Source: Metabacillus litoralis
Lineage (GTDB): Bacteria; Bacillota; Bacilli; Bacillales; Bacillaceae
Reading direction: 5' to 3'
DNA length: 64,000 bases
NCBI RefSeq assembly: GCF_003667825.1
Contig: NZ_CP033043.1
Span: 3,536,001-3,600,000, forward strand
Positions 53,455-62,369 of this stretch are shown in pieces; the stretch's first letter is position 1, and each line of letters starts with the position of its first letter. The notes under the pieces are model-generated. The model ran no database searches, was not told where the DNA came from, and worked only from the letters and a program-made list of their open reading frames with translations. Made by a program: the position numbers and the translations under genes.

Positions 53455-54515
53455 GTCCCGATAGTCGGAAAATCAGGACATAATTATGGATGACTTGCTA
53501 TTTTTTTCTCGATTGTACCAGTATCGGGACATATATCTGGATGTCTTGCTATTTTGTGTCTCGATAGTGCCAGTATCGGGACATATATCTGGATGTCTTG
53601 CTATTTTGTGTCTCGATAGTGCCAGTATCGGGACATATATCTGGATGACTTGCTATTTTGTGTCTCGATAGTGCCAGTATCGGGACATAATTTTGGATGA
53701 CTTGCTTTTTTGTGTCTCGATAGTGCCAGTATCGGGACATATATCTGGATGACTTGCTATTTTGTGTCTCGATTGTACGAGTATCGGGACATATATCTGG
53801 ATGACTTGCTATTTTGTGTCTCGATAGTGCCAGTATCGGGACATATATCTGGATGACTTGCTTTTTTGTGTCTCGATAGTACGAGTATTGAGACATAATT
53901 GTGGATGATATGCCATTTTTTGTCTCAATAGTACGAGTATCGGGACATATTTGTGGATGACTTGCTATTTTGTGTCTCGATTGTACCAGTATCGGGACAT
54001 ATTTGTGGATGATATGCCATTTTTTGTCTTAATTGTACCAGTATCAGGACATATATGTGGATGACTTGCTATTTTGTGTCCCAATAGTACGAGTATCGGG
54101 ACATATTTGTGGATGACTTGCTATTTTGTGTCTCAATAGTACGAGTATCGGGACATATATGTGGATGACTTGCTATTTTGTGTCTCAATAGTACGAGTAT
54201 CGGGACATAATTGTGGATGACTTGCTATTTTGTGTCTCGATTGTACGGGAATCGGGACATATATGTGGGTAACAAGCTATTATGTGTCTCGATACTACCA
54301 GTATCGGGACATAATTATCGATATCAAACCATTTTTTGTCTCGATACTACCAGTATCGAGACATAATTATCGATAACAAGCTATTTTTTGTCTCAATAGT
54401 TCCAGTATCGGGACATAATTGTGGATGACAAACTATATTATGTCTCAATAGCACCAGTATCGGGACATATATATGAATGACAAGCTAAATCATGTCTCAA
54501 TTATGAGAGAATCGG
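53455..54515. repeat. Tandem array 3: about twenty 52-bp units with a GTCTCGATA palindrome
   Basis: The GGACA anchor (AGACA in two units) occurs at 53527, 53579, 53631, 53683, 53735, 53787, 53839, 53891, 53943, 53995, 54047, 54099, 54151, 54203, 54255, 54307, 54359, 54411 and 54463, exactly 52 bp apart without a single slip. One degenerate unit lies before and one after. Each unit has GTCTCGATA, seven bases, TATCGGGAC, a nine-bp inverted repeat, and then ATATATCTGGATGACTTGC and TATTTTGT. Some units have changes in one arm that keep or improve pairing (54335-54363 is perfect). No credible ORF or protein gene is present. Confidence 0.96.
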
Positions 54516-54565
54516 TTAAAAAAGGACGACTCATCCCCCCACAATTCCCTTGTCCCCCCTAACAT

Positions 54566-54595
54566 TAAAAACCCCATTCACCAAGTGAATAGGGC
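54566..54595 (-). terminator. Terminator after the Wzy-like gene
   Basis: On the minus strand CCCTATTCAC and GTGAATGGGG pair around TTG and run into TTTTTAATG. It separates the polysaccharide operon from array 3. Confidence 0.82.
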
Positions 54596-54614
54596 CACCC
54601 AAACAAAACCTCTA

Positions 54615-56033
54615 TTACTCCTTCACCGACGTCCATTTCCCCGTCCTCTGACTAATAAACTCTAACAGCCTCAAGAAAATGAAAGGCGCAACCAAGACAA
54701 TTAATATCGCAACCCATAACGTATTAAGAAGGAAATCTGTAAATCCACCTATTACCACCCTTGGTATGTTTACCGTGAAATACACAAACAAGGCAATGTA
54801 CAATGGATTTTTTTGCAAACGAAGAAACGCAATATAAATCAATTGAATAAACACGCCAACATAAACGGTACCAAGTATTAATCCAATATATCCAAAGTTC
54901 GCAAAAGCTTCACCTGCGAATAAAGTGTTTAACACCCCTGCTGTTCCCTCTTCAACACGTTGTGGGAAGTAAACCTCCATCGCTAAACGAGCTGAACGTA
55001 TTTGTTCAATATCGTAAAGGCCGATGATTGAAGATGGCAGGCTTTGTCCCATTAACAGCGGCATTTTATCAGAGAATAGCTCTAAATGCATGTAGTATCC
55101 AGCAATTTGCGTAAGAATTAAGCGACCGACCGGACCACGATTATAATCTAAAAATGCACTTGGATCGGACACACCTTGAATGACTACATATAAAACAATA
55201 ATTCCACCGATGGCTATTGTCCCAAGAGCAATCACACGTGACCACGTAAGCTTAATCACTTGAAGGTAAAGCAGTAATAAAATAAACATTAATAGATAAA
55301 AGAAAATTGGTGCTTTTGACAAATCATAAATTTGAATAAACACTGAGCATGAAAATGTAATAAGAAAAAGTGCAATCCATTTCATTTTCATTGTTTTATA
55401 GCTATAAATAAACGTAATCATTGATAAAATCGGCGTTAGACCAATTGCAAAAATATTACGAATTAGTGTGTTTCCCTGAAAGCCTCGGGCAGCTTCAATA
55501 CGAAGCTCTGCCAAATTGCTGCTTCCTAACAACAATTCAACAATTGGAATAGCCTCTAAATAATAGATTGTGTAGGCAATTGATAAAAGAGAAAGTCCTG
55601 TTAATCCTAGATACACAAGATACGTTAATTTATCTTGCTGAATGACTATAGGACTTTTCAAATAAGTATCAAATTCCTTTTCCGCTCGAAAACCAATCAA
55701 GTTTGACACAAAATACATCGACAATGGCAGCATCACCATGACAAAACAAATCGTATAAAAGCCAATCACACGATAACGATCGTCTGATAAGAGATTAATC
55801 ATATAATGCTTATCAATGTCCAAGGCGATGAGTAAACTACCAATAAAGGAAGAAATAAATAATGAATAATAGAAGACAAGAGAAAGTAAATTTGGTTTTA
55901 ATATGGACATCGTTCCTGCAGACTTTTTAAACAAATAAAAAGATAGAACAGCTACAATGAGCCAAATCGTGATATATAGCACTTGATTAGACCTCCAGCT
56001 TTGATGTTCTAAAATTGAAGCTTCTTTCGCCAA
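54615..56033 (-). CDS. Wzy-like polysaccharide polymerase (O-antigen polymerase family)
   Basis: This protein of about 472 residues has some eleven or twelve hydrophobic segments and a large extracellular loop at about 290-350 (SAFLDYNRGPVGRLILTQIA), as in Wzy-type polymerases, which link flippase-exported repeat units. The family is recognised by topology more than sequence, so the call rests partly on the neighbouring flippase and chain-length gene. The start at TTG 56033 has no clear ribosome site and may be wrong. A terminator precedes it, so it may be transcribed separately from the rest of the operon. Confidence 0.75.
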   Translation of the reverse strand: MAKEASILEHQSWRSNQVLYITIWLIVAVLSFYLFKKSAGTMSILKPNLLSLVFYYSLFISSFIGSLLIALDIDKHYMINLLSDDRYRVIGFYTICFVMVMLPLSMYFVSNLIGFRAEKEFDTYLKSPIVIQQDKLTYLVYLGLTGLSLLSIAYTIYYLEAIPIVELLLGSSNLAELRIEAARGFQGNTLIRNIFAIGLTPILSMITFIYSYKTMKMKWIALFLITFSCSVFIQIYDLSKAPIFFYLLMFILLLLYLQVIKLTWSRVIALGTIAIGGIIVLYVVIQGVSDPSAFLDYNRGPVGRLILTQIAGYYMHLELFSDKMPLLMGQSLPSSIIGLYDIEQIRSARLAMEVYFPQRVEEGTAGVLNTLFAGEAFANFGYIGLILGTVYVGVFIQLIYIAFLRLQKNPLYIALFVYFTVNIPRVVIGGFTDFLLNTLWVAILIVLVAPFIFLRLLEFISQRTGKWTSVKE

Positions 56034-56099
56034 TATTGTTGAAGGGACTAGATAACTACCTGCGAAAATAGCCTAACTGAGTTTTTCAAAATTCGGGAA

Positions 56100-56153
56100 A
56101 TGACAGGCACCACCCCCTCCCCCATTCTACAAAAATCGGGAAGTGCCAGGCAC
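56100..56153. repeat. Paired dispersed palindromes (ATGACAGGCAC and GTGCCAGGCAC)
   Basis: TCGGGAAATGACAGGCACCA and TCGGGAAGTGCCAGGCACCA occur 43 bases apart between the Wzy-like gene and the epimerase gene. The second contains the palindrome also found at 23227-23237 and 10891-10901. Confidence 0.6.
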
Positions 56154-56162
56154 CATCTCATC

Positions 56163-56191
56163 AAAAAAAGGGGCAACCATTAAGCGCCCCT
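56163..56191 (-). terminator. Terminator after the epimerase gene
   Basis: On the minus strand AGGGGC pairs with GCCCCT across about eleven bases and is followed by seven T. It begins six bases beyond the epimerase stop. Confidence 0.82.
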
Positions 56192-56196
56192 CTTTC

Positions 56197-57252
56197 TTAT
56201 TTGTCGCTTATCATTTTAACAATTTTTTCGGAGGTGTTTCCATCCCCAAATATTGGTGGGTAGTCAGAGTGACATGGTGCTTGAACTGCTTCTAAGATTT
56301 TATTTGTGTCTGCTCCAACTAGGATGTTTGCATCTTGATGTAATGTTTCAACCCACTCAGTTTCGTCACGAAGAGTCACACATGGAGTTTTCACAAAGTA
56401 AGCCTCTTTTTGTACACCGCCAGAGTCTGTTAAGATCTTTTTCGCATTTTTTTCTAAAGAAAGCATGTCCAGGTATCCGATTGGCTCAATAACCTTTAAT
56501 CCTGGAATAGCGTCAAGATCAATACCAGAAGATTTTAGCTTGTTCTTTGTTCTTGGGTGAATTGGCCACACCTTTGTTCCTTCAACCTTGCTGAATGCAT
56601 CAAGAATATTGTTCATACGCTCAGGATCTTCTGTGTTTTCAGCACGGTGAACTGTAATCAAGTAGAATTCTTTTTCTGTTAAACCCAGGTCGCTCATTAA
56701 CGTTGATTTGTCCGCAATGTCTTGATTATACATAACCGCGTCATACATTACGTCTCCAACGTTAAACACGTTTTTCGTAATGTTTTCTTTTTCAAGGTTT
56801 TGAACAGCCGTGTCTGTTGGACAAAATAGAAATTCTGACACATGGTCTGTTAAAATTCGGTTTACTTCTTCAGGCATTTTTTTATTAAAGCTACGTAAGC
56901 CTGCTTCGATGTGAACAATTGGGATATGTAGTTTAGATGCAGCAAGTGCTCCTGCTAATGTTGAGTTAGTATCACCGTACACTAACACATAATCTGGCTC
57001 TTCTTTTAGGATAATTTCTTCGATGCTTGTTAGCATATTTGCCGTTTGAACACCGTGAGATCCTGACCCAACATTTAAGTGATAATCAGGCTTTGGAATG
57101 TTTAATTCCTCAAAAAAGATATCAGACATATTGGCATCATAATGCTGACCAGTATGAACAATGATTTCTGTATGTTGCTTTCTAATTTCACGAGAAACAG
57201 GACCTGCTTTAATAAATTGTGGTCTTGCCCCAAGTATCGTTACAATCTTCAT
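56197..57252 (-). CDS. UDP-N-acetylglucosamine 2-epimerase (non-hydrolysing) family
   Basis: This 351-residue GT-B-like enzyme has ILGARPQFIKAGPVSREIRK, VHTGQHYDANMSD, YGDTNSTLAGALAASKL, EAGLRSFNKKMPEEVNRILT and DSGGVQKEAYF, the standard WecB/MnaA motifs. WecB/MnaA makes UDP-ManNAc from UDP-GlcNAc. WbpI, a close relative, epimerises UDP-2,3-diacetamido-glucuronic acid. Gene neighbours favour one or the other (see findings). It follows the AsnB-like gene by four bases. Confidence 0.92.
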   Translation of the reverse strand: MKIVTILGARPQFIKAGPVSREIRKQHTEIIVHTGQHYDANMSDIFFEELNIPKPDYHLNVGSGSHGVQTANMLTSIEEIILKEEPDYVLVYGDTNSTLAGALAASKLHIPIVHIEAGLRSFNKKMPEEVNRILTDHVSEFLFCPTDTAVQNLEKENITKNVFNVGDVMYDAVMYNQDIADKSTLMSDLGLTEKEFYLITVHRAENTEDPERMNNILDAFSKVEGTKVWPIHPRTKNKLKSSGIDLDAIPGLKVIEPIGYLDMLSLEKNAKKILTDSGGVQKEAYFVKTPCVTLRDETEWVETLHQDANILVGADTNKILEAVQAPCHSDYPPIFGDGNTSEKIVKMISDK

Positions 57253-57256
57253 ATTA

Positions 57257-58855
57257 TCAACCCTTTAAGTTATTAATATAATTTTTCACTAGAATCGAAT
57301 TGATGTTATAGGGAGTATGATATTTGCTTCCCTTTACTTTAAATGATAGTGAATTAAGATATTGAACATAGTTACCCGTAATTCCGTACCATTCCATCGG
57401 ATCTTTATGGTAACGGCTGTACAATTCTTTTTTATTATAAAGCTTCTTTAACAGAGGATAGAGTGCCCCATATTTGTTTTTATAAGAAGTCGTTTTTCCA
57501 ACCGGATTGTTCGGCTTATCAAAGTAATCCGGATACATTTGATGCAAAGTATAATCATATATGTATTTCTTAAAACGTTGATCAACCGGTACCTTCAGGA
57601 AAAATTCTACAAGCAAGTCATCCCATAGCGGAATTTCCCAGCCCTGATGATAGAATTCGTATACTCTTAATGAGTTAATAATAAATTTCCCTTGTCGTTC
57701 CTTCCAATCCCAAAACTCAAACAATGCACTAGCTTCTTCACGATTTTCATAAGGCAGTCCCTGAAGTTGTTCAGCAATCGATGTAGAAACAGCTTTTGTA
57801 ACTGAATCATCATTTGTCATCCATAAGCGATGGTGCTTTTTCATGATTTCCTGAACAATTTCGTCTACTGTGTAAGAGCGATCGATCATTAACTCATATG
57901 GGATATGACTTCCTGCTATAAAGTCTCCTGAATGACCAGGTATAAACACATATTCGTGATCTTTCGCTTCTAAGTTGTGTAGAAGGCTTTTCACTGCCGG
58001 CCAGTCTTGAATATGAGCGATTGATGATAGATTCGTTCCGAAATCTTGATAATTTCTCCACTCATCTGAATGATACCATTGAAACCAATCGTTTTTTGTA
58101 TAAGGAAAAACTGACCAATCTAAGCCAAGACGGTTCGCAATTTCCTTACTCCGTACCGCTTCCTTACTTGTCGGAACACCATATGTAAAGGTCTTGATGT
58201 TTTTCACATCGTATTCCTTTAACAACAAAGCAATAATACGAGAATCATAACCCCCACTTAAAGGGATAATTACTTTTTTATCTTTTATACGCTTAACCAT
58301 TTGATCAAACGTTTGATGAAAAAGCTGGGCCAGCTCATCGGCCGCTTCTGAAACATCCATTTCTCTTGGAGAATGGTAGTATCGGAAATACGTTTCTTGT
58401 GTGAGAGTTTTCCCGTTAAAAATAAGAAATTGACCAGCCTCAACCTGATACAATCCGTGATAAAGAGTACGGTTGCCTGCCGCATAGCCTGTTAAAAGAA
58501 ATTCAGAAACCGATAGATCATGAAGCTCAGAATCAGCATCACTTGGTGAAACCTGATCTTTAATGATTAGTCGGTCATTTTTTTGTTGATAAAACAGAGG
58601 AATTGTTCTTTTACGATCAACCGCAGCAATTGTTTTCTCAGTATCATGATAAACAAGCGCAAACTCACCTTTGATTTTCTCAAAAAATTCCCGATGAAAG
58701 GAAAGTTGAATGAGTTCATCAAGAGAGTGACTCGTAAACAACTTATCTTGATAATAAAAGTATCCCCTAAAATATAATTCTTTATTGTCTATTTTTAACT
58801 GTGACCAGCTTTTTGAAAGAGTCAGGCTCACATTATTGATTTCCAAGTTAATCAC
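57257..58855 (-). CDS. Asparagine synthetase-like amidotransferase lacking the N-terminal Cys
   Basis: This protein of about 530 residues resembles class B asparagine synthetases. The N-terminal Ntn-type glutaminase-like half (GEFALVYHDTEKTIAAVDRK) leads to a synthetase half with the PP-loop IPLSGGYDSRIIALLL near residue 200. Active glutaminases start Met-Cys. Here neither the GTG at 58855 nor the better-placed TTG at 58846 (AGGTGA upstream) gives Cys2, so glutamine hydrolysis is not expected. In sugar clusters such proteins may form amides on uronic acids or ligate amines. It abuts the flippase stop codon. Confidence 0.82.
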   Translation of the reverse strand: MINLEINNVSLTLSKSWSQLKIDNKELYFRGYFYYQDKLFTSHSLDELIQLSFHREFFEKIKGEFALVYHDTEKTIAAVDRKRTIPLFYQQKNDRLIIKDQVSPSDADSELHDLSVSEFLLTGYAAGNRTLYHGLYQVEAGQFLIFNGKTLTQETYFRYYHSPREMDVSEAADELAQLFHQTFDQMVKRIKDKKVIIPLSGGYDSRIIALLLKEYDVKNIKTFTYGVPTSKEAVRSKEIANRLGLDWSVFPYTKNDWFQWYHSDEWRNYQDFGTNLSSIAHIQDWPAVKSLLHNLEAKDHEYVFIPGHSGDFIAGSHIPYELMIDRSYTVDEIVQEIMKKHHRLWMTNDDSVTKAVSTSIAEQLQGLPYENREEASALFEFWDWKERQGKFIINSLRVYEFYHQGWEIPLWDDLLVEFFLKVPVDQRFKKYIYDYTLHQMYPDYFDKPNNPVGKTTSYKNKYGALYPLLKKLYNKKELYSRYHKDPMEWYGITGNYVQYLNSLSFKVKGSKYHTPYNINSILVKNYINNLKG

Positions 58856-60286
58856 CTAATTTGCTGTTTCGTGGATTGTTTTTTTTCTTAACTCTTTATC
58901 AACACGAGTAATAAGTAGGGTAACAAGATATACTCCCCATGCCAGAGCGATGTAAAGTGGAGATAATCCATTTTCCTGTACATAAACAATCCCGATCGTG
59001 CCGATAAGCATGATAAGAAAAATTAAAGACATTTTCCAGTAGGAAACTGGTACATAGTATATTTTTTGACTTTTGATAAAAATATAAATTACCGCTATGA
59101 TATTTGACACTAAGAAAGCAACAACGACTCCCCATATTGAATACTTTGGAATCAACAGAAGATTTAATATAATATTCAAAACGGCTGCTGCCATAAATGC
59201 ATACGAAATAATTTTTGTTTTCTTTTGAAAGAAAATTCCTACTGAAATAATTAAATAGTAGAAGTTTAAAAATGTTGCGGCCGCAAGCAGTGCTACATAT
59301 TGATAAGCAGATTCATATCCATCTCCTAGCAATAAAATAACATATGGCATAATCGTTGCCACAACGAGTACCCCGACTGTACCCATGATTAAAATGATCA
59401 GGTACACTTTCGAAAAAAGCTCTTTACTATCAGGCTTGTCCTTTAATGACATCGAATAAGGTCTCCATGCCATTTGGATCCCACTTGTAACAAGAGTAAT
59501 CAGAGCTGCAAATTTCGTCGCAACCCCATAGATCCCAACATCCTCAGCTGTTTTCATAAAAGCTAAAAAGAATGAGCTGGAGTTTAAAATCACCCAAAAT
59601 GCGATTGAAGCTGGTACTAGTGGTAGTCCGTACTTCAATAAGTCCTTTAAAACCTCTTTATTAATCTTAAAATTGATCGCTTTAGCTAAAGGTCGAGCCA
59701 ATAACAGGACAATTAGAACACCACTAATTATGCGCGCATAAATAATTCCTTCAACAGATTCTATGACCAGTTCAAGGAAAAGATAGGAGCCAATTGCGAC
59801 CAATAGCATTTTCAAAACAGTGAGAATAACAACCTTTAGTGTTTTAAACTCATATCTTAACACCGTTAAAACTAGGGCTGATAGGGTATCTAATAGTAAA
59901 ATTGCTATGCTCAAATATAATAAATAAAGTCCATTTTCTGATTTTAGTAAGGTGTCTGCAAAAAACGGACCTACTAGGACAACAACAAGAAAAAGAAGTA
60001 AAACCATAGCTAATCGTATATTTAATACATTTTGCACATATACTTTTCGCTTGTTTTCATCCTTCGTATCAAAATAATAAAAAGCTAACGCAGAATCTGT
60101 TCCTAGTATAACTAAAAACAGCAGCATCGAAGTCCATCGGTCAATAATATCAACTGGTGCATATTCTGCAGTAGTTAAAAAATGTGTGTAAACCGGCATC
60201 ATAATGAATGCAATCATTTTCGTTCCTACATTCATTAATGCATAAAGGAGGGAATCCCCTCCTAAGCCTTTTAATTTCTGTAACAC
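58856..60286 (-). CDS. Polysaccharide flippase (Wzx / MATE-like MVF superfamily)
   Basis: This 476-residue protein has about fourteen membrane helices, begins LQKLKGLGGDSLLYALMNVG and has the basic and aromatic pattern of Wzx/PST exporters. It would move lipid-linked repeat units to the outer face of the membrane. It starts with GTG directly behind the acetyltransferase stop codon, with GGGAG upstream, and its stop is followed at once by the AsnB-like start. Confidence 0.88.
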   Translation of the reverse strand: MLQKLKGLGGDSLLYALMNVGTKMIAFIMMPVYTHFLTTAEYAPVDIIDRWTSMLLFLVILGTDSALAFYYFDTKDENKRKVYVQNVLNIRLAMVLLLFLVVVLVGPFFADTLLKSENGLYLLYLSIAILLLDTLSALVLTVLRYEFKTLKVVILTVLKMLLVAIGSYLFLELVIESVEGIIYARIISGVLIVLLLARPLAKAINFKINKEVLKDLLKYGLPLVPASIAFWVILNSSSFFLAFMKTAEDVGIYGVATKFAALITLVTSGIQMAWRPYSMSLKDKPDSKELFSKVYLIILIMGTVGVLVVATIMPYVILLLGDGYESAYQYVALLAAATFLNFYYLIISVGIFFQKKTKIISYAFMAAAVLNIILNLLLIPKYSIWGVVVAFLVSNIIAVIYIFIKSQKIYYVPVSYWKMSLIFLIMLIGTIGIVYVQENGLSPLYIALAWGVYLVTLLITRVDKELRKKTIHETAN

Positions 60287-61018
60287 CTATAACAGCTCCC
60301 GTTCCTCAACCATTCGTACAGGTTTAGCCGGGAACCCTTTTACTACTGTTTTTTGTTCCGTATCTTTTGTGACCAATGCTCCTGCCGCAACAAACGTTTC
60401 TTCTTCGACAACAACGCCCGGTAAAAGGATGGAAGCTCCTCCTACACGTGCTGCACGTTTTACGACTGCTCCTTTAATTTTATCGAAGCGTTCTTCCGTA
60501 CGTCCCATAAAGTTGTCATTTGTTGTTGTTACACAAGGTGCAATAAAGACGAAATCTTCAAGCGTTGTGTATGCTGTGATGTAAGCATTTGATTGAATTT
60601 TTACTCTGCGACCAATTTTCACATAGTTTTCAACCGTTACGCCTCTTCCAACAATACATTCTGGTCCGATTTCTACGTTTTCACGTACACTCGCTAAGTC
60701 CGCAACAAGTGTTGAAGAACCGATAGTTGAGCCAGCATAAAGCACTGCATTTGTACCGATAGTTACGTCATCTCCAAGTTGAAGAGGTGCAACAGCTCCT
60801 GAAAGCTTTACAGTTGATGTTTTCCCCGGTGAAGGCTGTTTTCCTAAGACTGCTCCGTCTGCAATACGAACATTATCACCAATCACTGTGCCATCATAAA
60901 TCGTTACATGGTTACCGATTGTTACATTTTCACCGATCTTTACATTTTCGCCGATCACATTAAAGTGACCAAGTGTAACTGAATCATTCACAACTACTGT
61001 TGAATGGATACTATTCAT
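60287..61018 (-). CDS. Left-handed beta-helix acyltransferase (WbpD/WlbB-like N-acetyltransferase)
   Basis: This 243-residue protein consists of hexapeptide repeats (VTIGNHVTIYDGTVIGDNV and similar) forming a left-handed parallel beta-helix, with the loop CVTTTNDNFMGRTEERFDKI that resembles the ND motif of sugar N-acetyltransferases WbpD/WlbB. Trimeric enzymes of this family acetylate an amino sugar nucleotide with acetyl-CoA. It lies between the UDP-sugar dehydrogenase and the flippase. The substrate is an inference. Confidence 0.82.
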   Translation of the reverse strand: MNSIHSTVVVNDSVTLGHFNVIGENVKIGENVTIGNHVTIYDGTVIGDNVRIADGAVLGKQPSPGKTSTVKLSGAVAPLQLGDDVTIGTNAVLYAGSTIGSSTLVADLASVRENVEIGPECIVGRGVTVENYVKIGRRVKIQSNAYITAYTTLEDFVFIAPCVTTTNDNFMGRTEERFDKIKGAVVKRAARVGGASILLPGVVVEEETFVAAGALVTKDTEQKTVVKGFPAKPVRMVEERELL

Positions 61019-61038
61019 ACGATCCGCTCCCGTCTTTA

Positions 61039-62355
61039 TTACAGTTTGATATATCTCTCTGGCTTTTTCTCAACATCTTTTAATGCATTACGAGTATCAA
61101 ATACAACGCGGCTGCTGTTTGCAATCATTTCATAATCAAATGTTGTATGATCTGTTGCAATCAATACTAAGTCAGCTGAAGATAATAGATCTTCTGTTAA
61201 AGCAACTGTTTCAATTTGCTTATCAATTAAACGGAATGCTGGTACAAATGGGTCAACCACTTGATAGTCTGCACCCTCTTTGTCTAAAATCGTTAAAATA
61301 TCTAAAACTGGTGATTCACGAACATCATCAATATCTTTCTTGTAAGCTACACCTAGAACCGCAACCTTCGCCCCACGAAGTGCTTTTCCATCATGATTTA
61401 GTATGCGCATCATGCGATCTACAACTAGTTCAGGCATTGAGTTATTAATTTCACCAGCAAGCTCGATTAAACGAGTGTGGTAGTTGTACTCACGTGCTTT
61501 CCATGTTAAGTAGAATGGATCGATTGGAATACAGTGACCGCCAAGACCAGGGCCTGGATAGAATGCCATAAAGCCGTATGGTTTTGTTTTTGCTGCATCG
61601 ATCATTTCCCAAACGTCGATTCCCATTTTTTCACAAAGAATCGCCATTTCATTTGCTAACGCAATGTTGATGTGACGGAATGTGTTTTCAAAGATTTTCT
61701 CCATTTCCGCAACAGCTGGGCTTGATACTTCAAACACGTCTCCTTCAAGAACAGCCCGGTATAATGCAGAAGCAACCTTTGTACAATTTTCCGTTACCCC
61801 ACCAACAACTTTTGGTGTGTTCTTTGTTTTAAAATGCTTGTTACCTGGATCAACACGTTCTGGAGAATACGCAACGAATACTGTGTCACCACATACTAAG
61901 CCTTTTTCTTCTAATGCCGGTACAACGATTTCTTCTGTAGTTCCAGGGTATGTTGTTGATTCTAAAACAACTAACATGCCTTCACGCGCATACTTTGCGA
62001 TTTCTTTTGAAGAGCTTTCCACATAAGAAGTATCAGGCTGTTGATGGTGATCAAGTGGTGTTGGTACACAAATCGCCACAGCATCAACTTCTGTAATACG
62101 GTTATAATCTGTTGTTGCTTCAAGCATGCCAGATTTGATGATTTCTTCTAGATCCTCGTTCACAACGTCACCAATATAGTTTTGAGCGTTGTTTACTTGA
62201 TCAACACGACTTTGTTGTACATCAAAACCGATCACTTTAAAGCCAGCTTTTGCTTTTTCAACCGCTAACGGTAAACCTACATATCCTAAACCAACAACTC
62301 CGACAACTGCTTGTTTATTTTCAATTTTTGCTAAAATCGAATCTAAATGAGACAT
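61039..62355 (-). CDS. UDP-N-acetyl sugar 6-dehydrogenase (WecC/WbpA type)
   Basis: This 438-residue NAD enzyme oxidises the C6 of a UDP-N-acetylhexosamine to a uronic acid. It has the dinucleotide fold VVGVVGLGYVGLPLA at residues 16-30, the substrate segment FENTFRHINIALANEMAIL, the catalytic Cys in PGPGLGGHCIPIDPFYLTWK, and a C-terminal GVAYKKDIDDVRESPVLDI. The PGPGLGGHCIP motif is typical of the WbpA/WecC group, not of UDP-glucose dehydrogenases. It lies 14 bases after the oxidoreductase gene. Confidence 0.92.
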   Translation of the reverse strand: MSHLDSILAKIENKQAVVGVVGLGYVGLPLAVEKAKAGFKVIGFDVQQSRVDQVNNAQNYIGDVVNEDLEEIIKSGMLEATTDYNRITEVDAVAICVPTPLDHHQQPDTSYVESSSKEIAKYAREGMLVVLESTTYPGTTEEIVVPALEEKGLVCGDTVFVAYSPERVDPGNKHFKTKNTPKVVGGVTENCTKVASALYRAVLEGDVFEVSSPAVAEMEKIFENTFRHINIALANEMAILCEKMGIDVWEMIDAAKTKPYGFMAFYPGPGLGGHCIPIDPFYLTWKAREYNYHTRLIELAGEINNSMPELVVDRMMRILNHDGKALRGAKVAVLGVAYKKDIDDVRESPVLDILTILDKEGADYQVVDPFVPAFRLIDKQIETVALTEDLLSSADLVLIATDHTTFDYEMIANSSRVVFDTRNALKDVEKKPERYIKL

Positions 62356-62369
62356 TTCATTTTCACTCC

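Noticed and set aside
53486..53896. Open frames on both strands inside array 3
   Set aside because: They are open only because the 52-bp repeat happens to lack stops for a few units. 52 is not a multiple of three, so frames cycle.
18533..54515. CRISPR array
   Set aside because: Both palindrome and spacer parts are conserved between units, there are no unique spacers and no cas genes.
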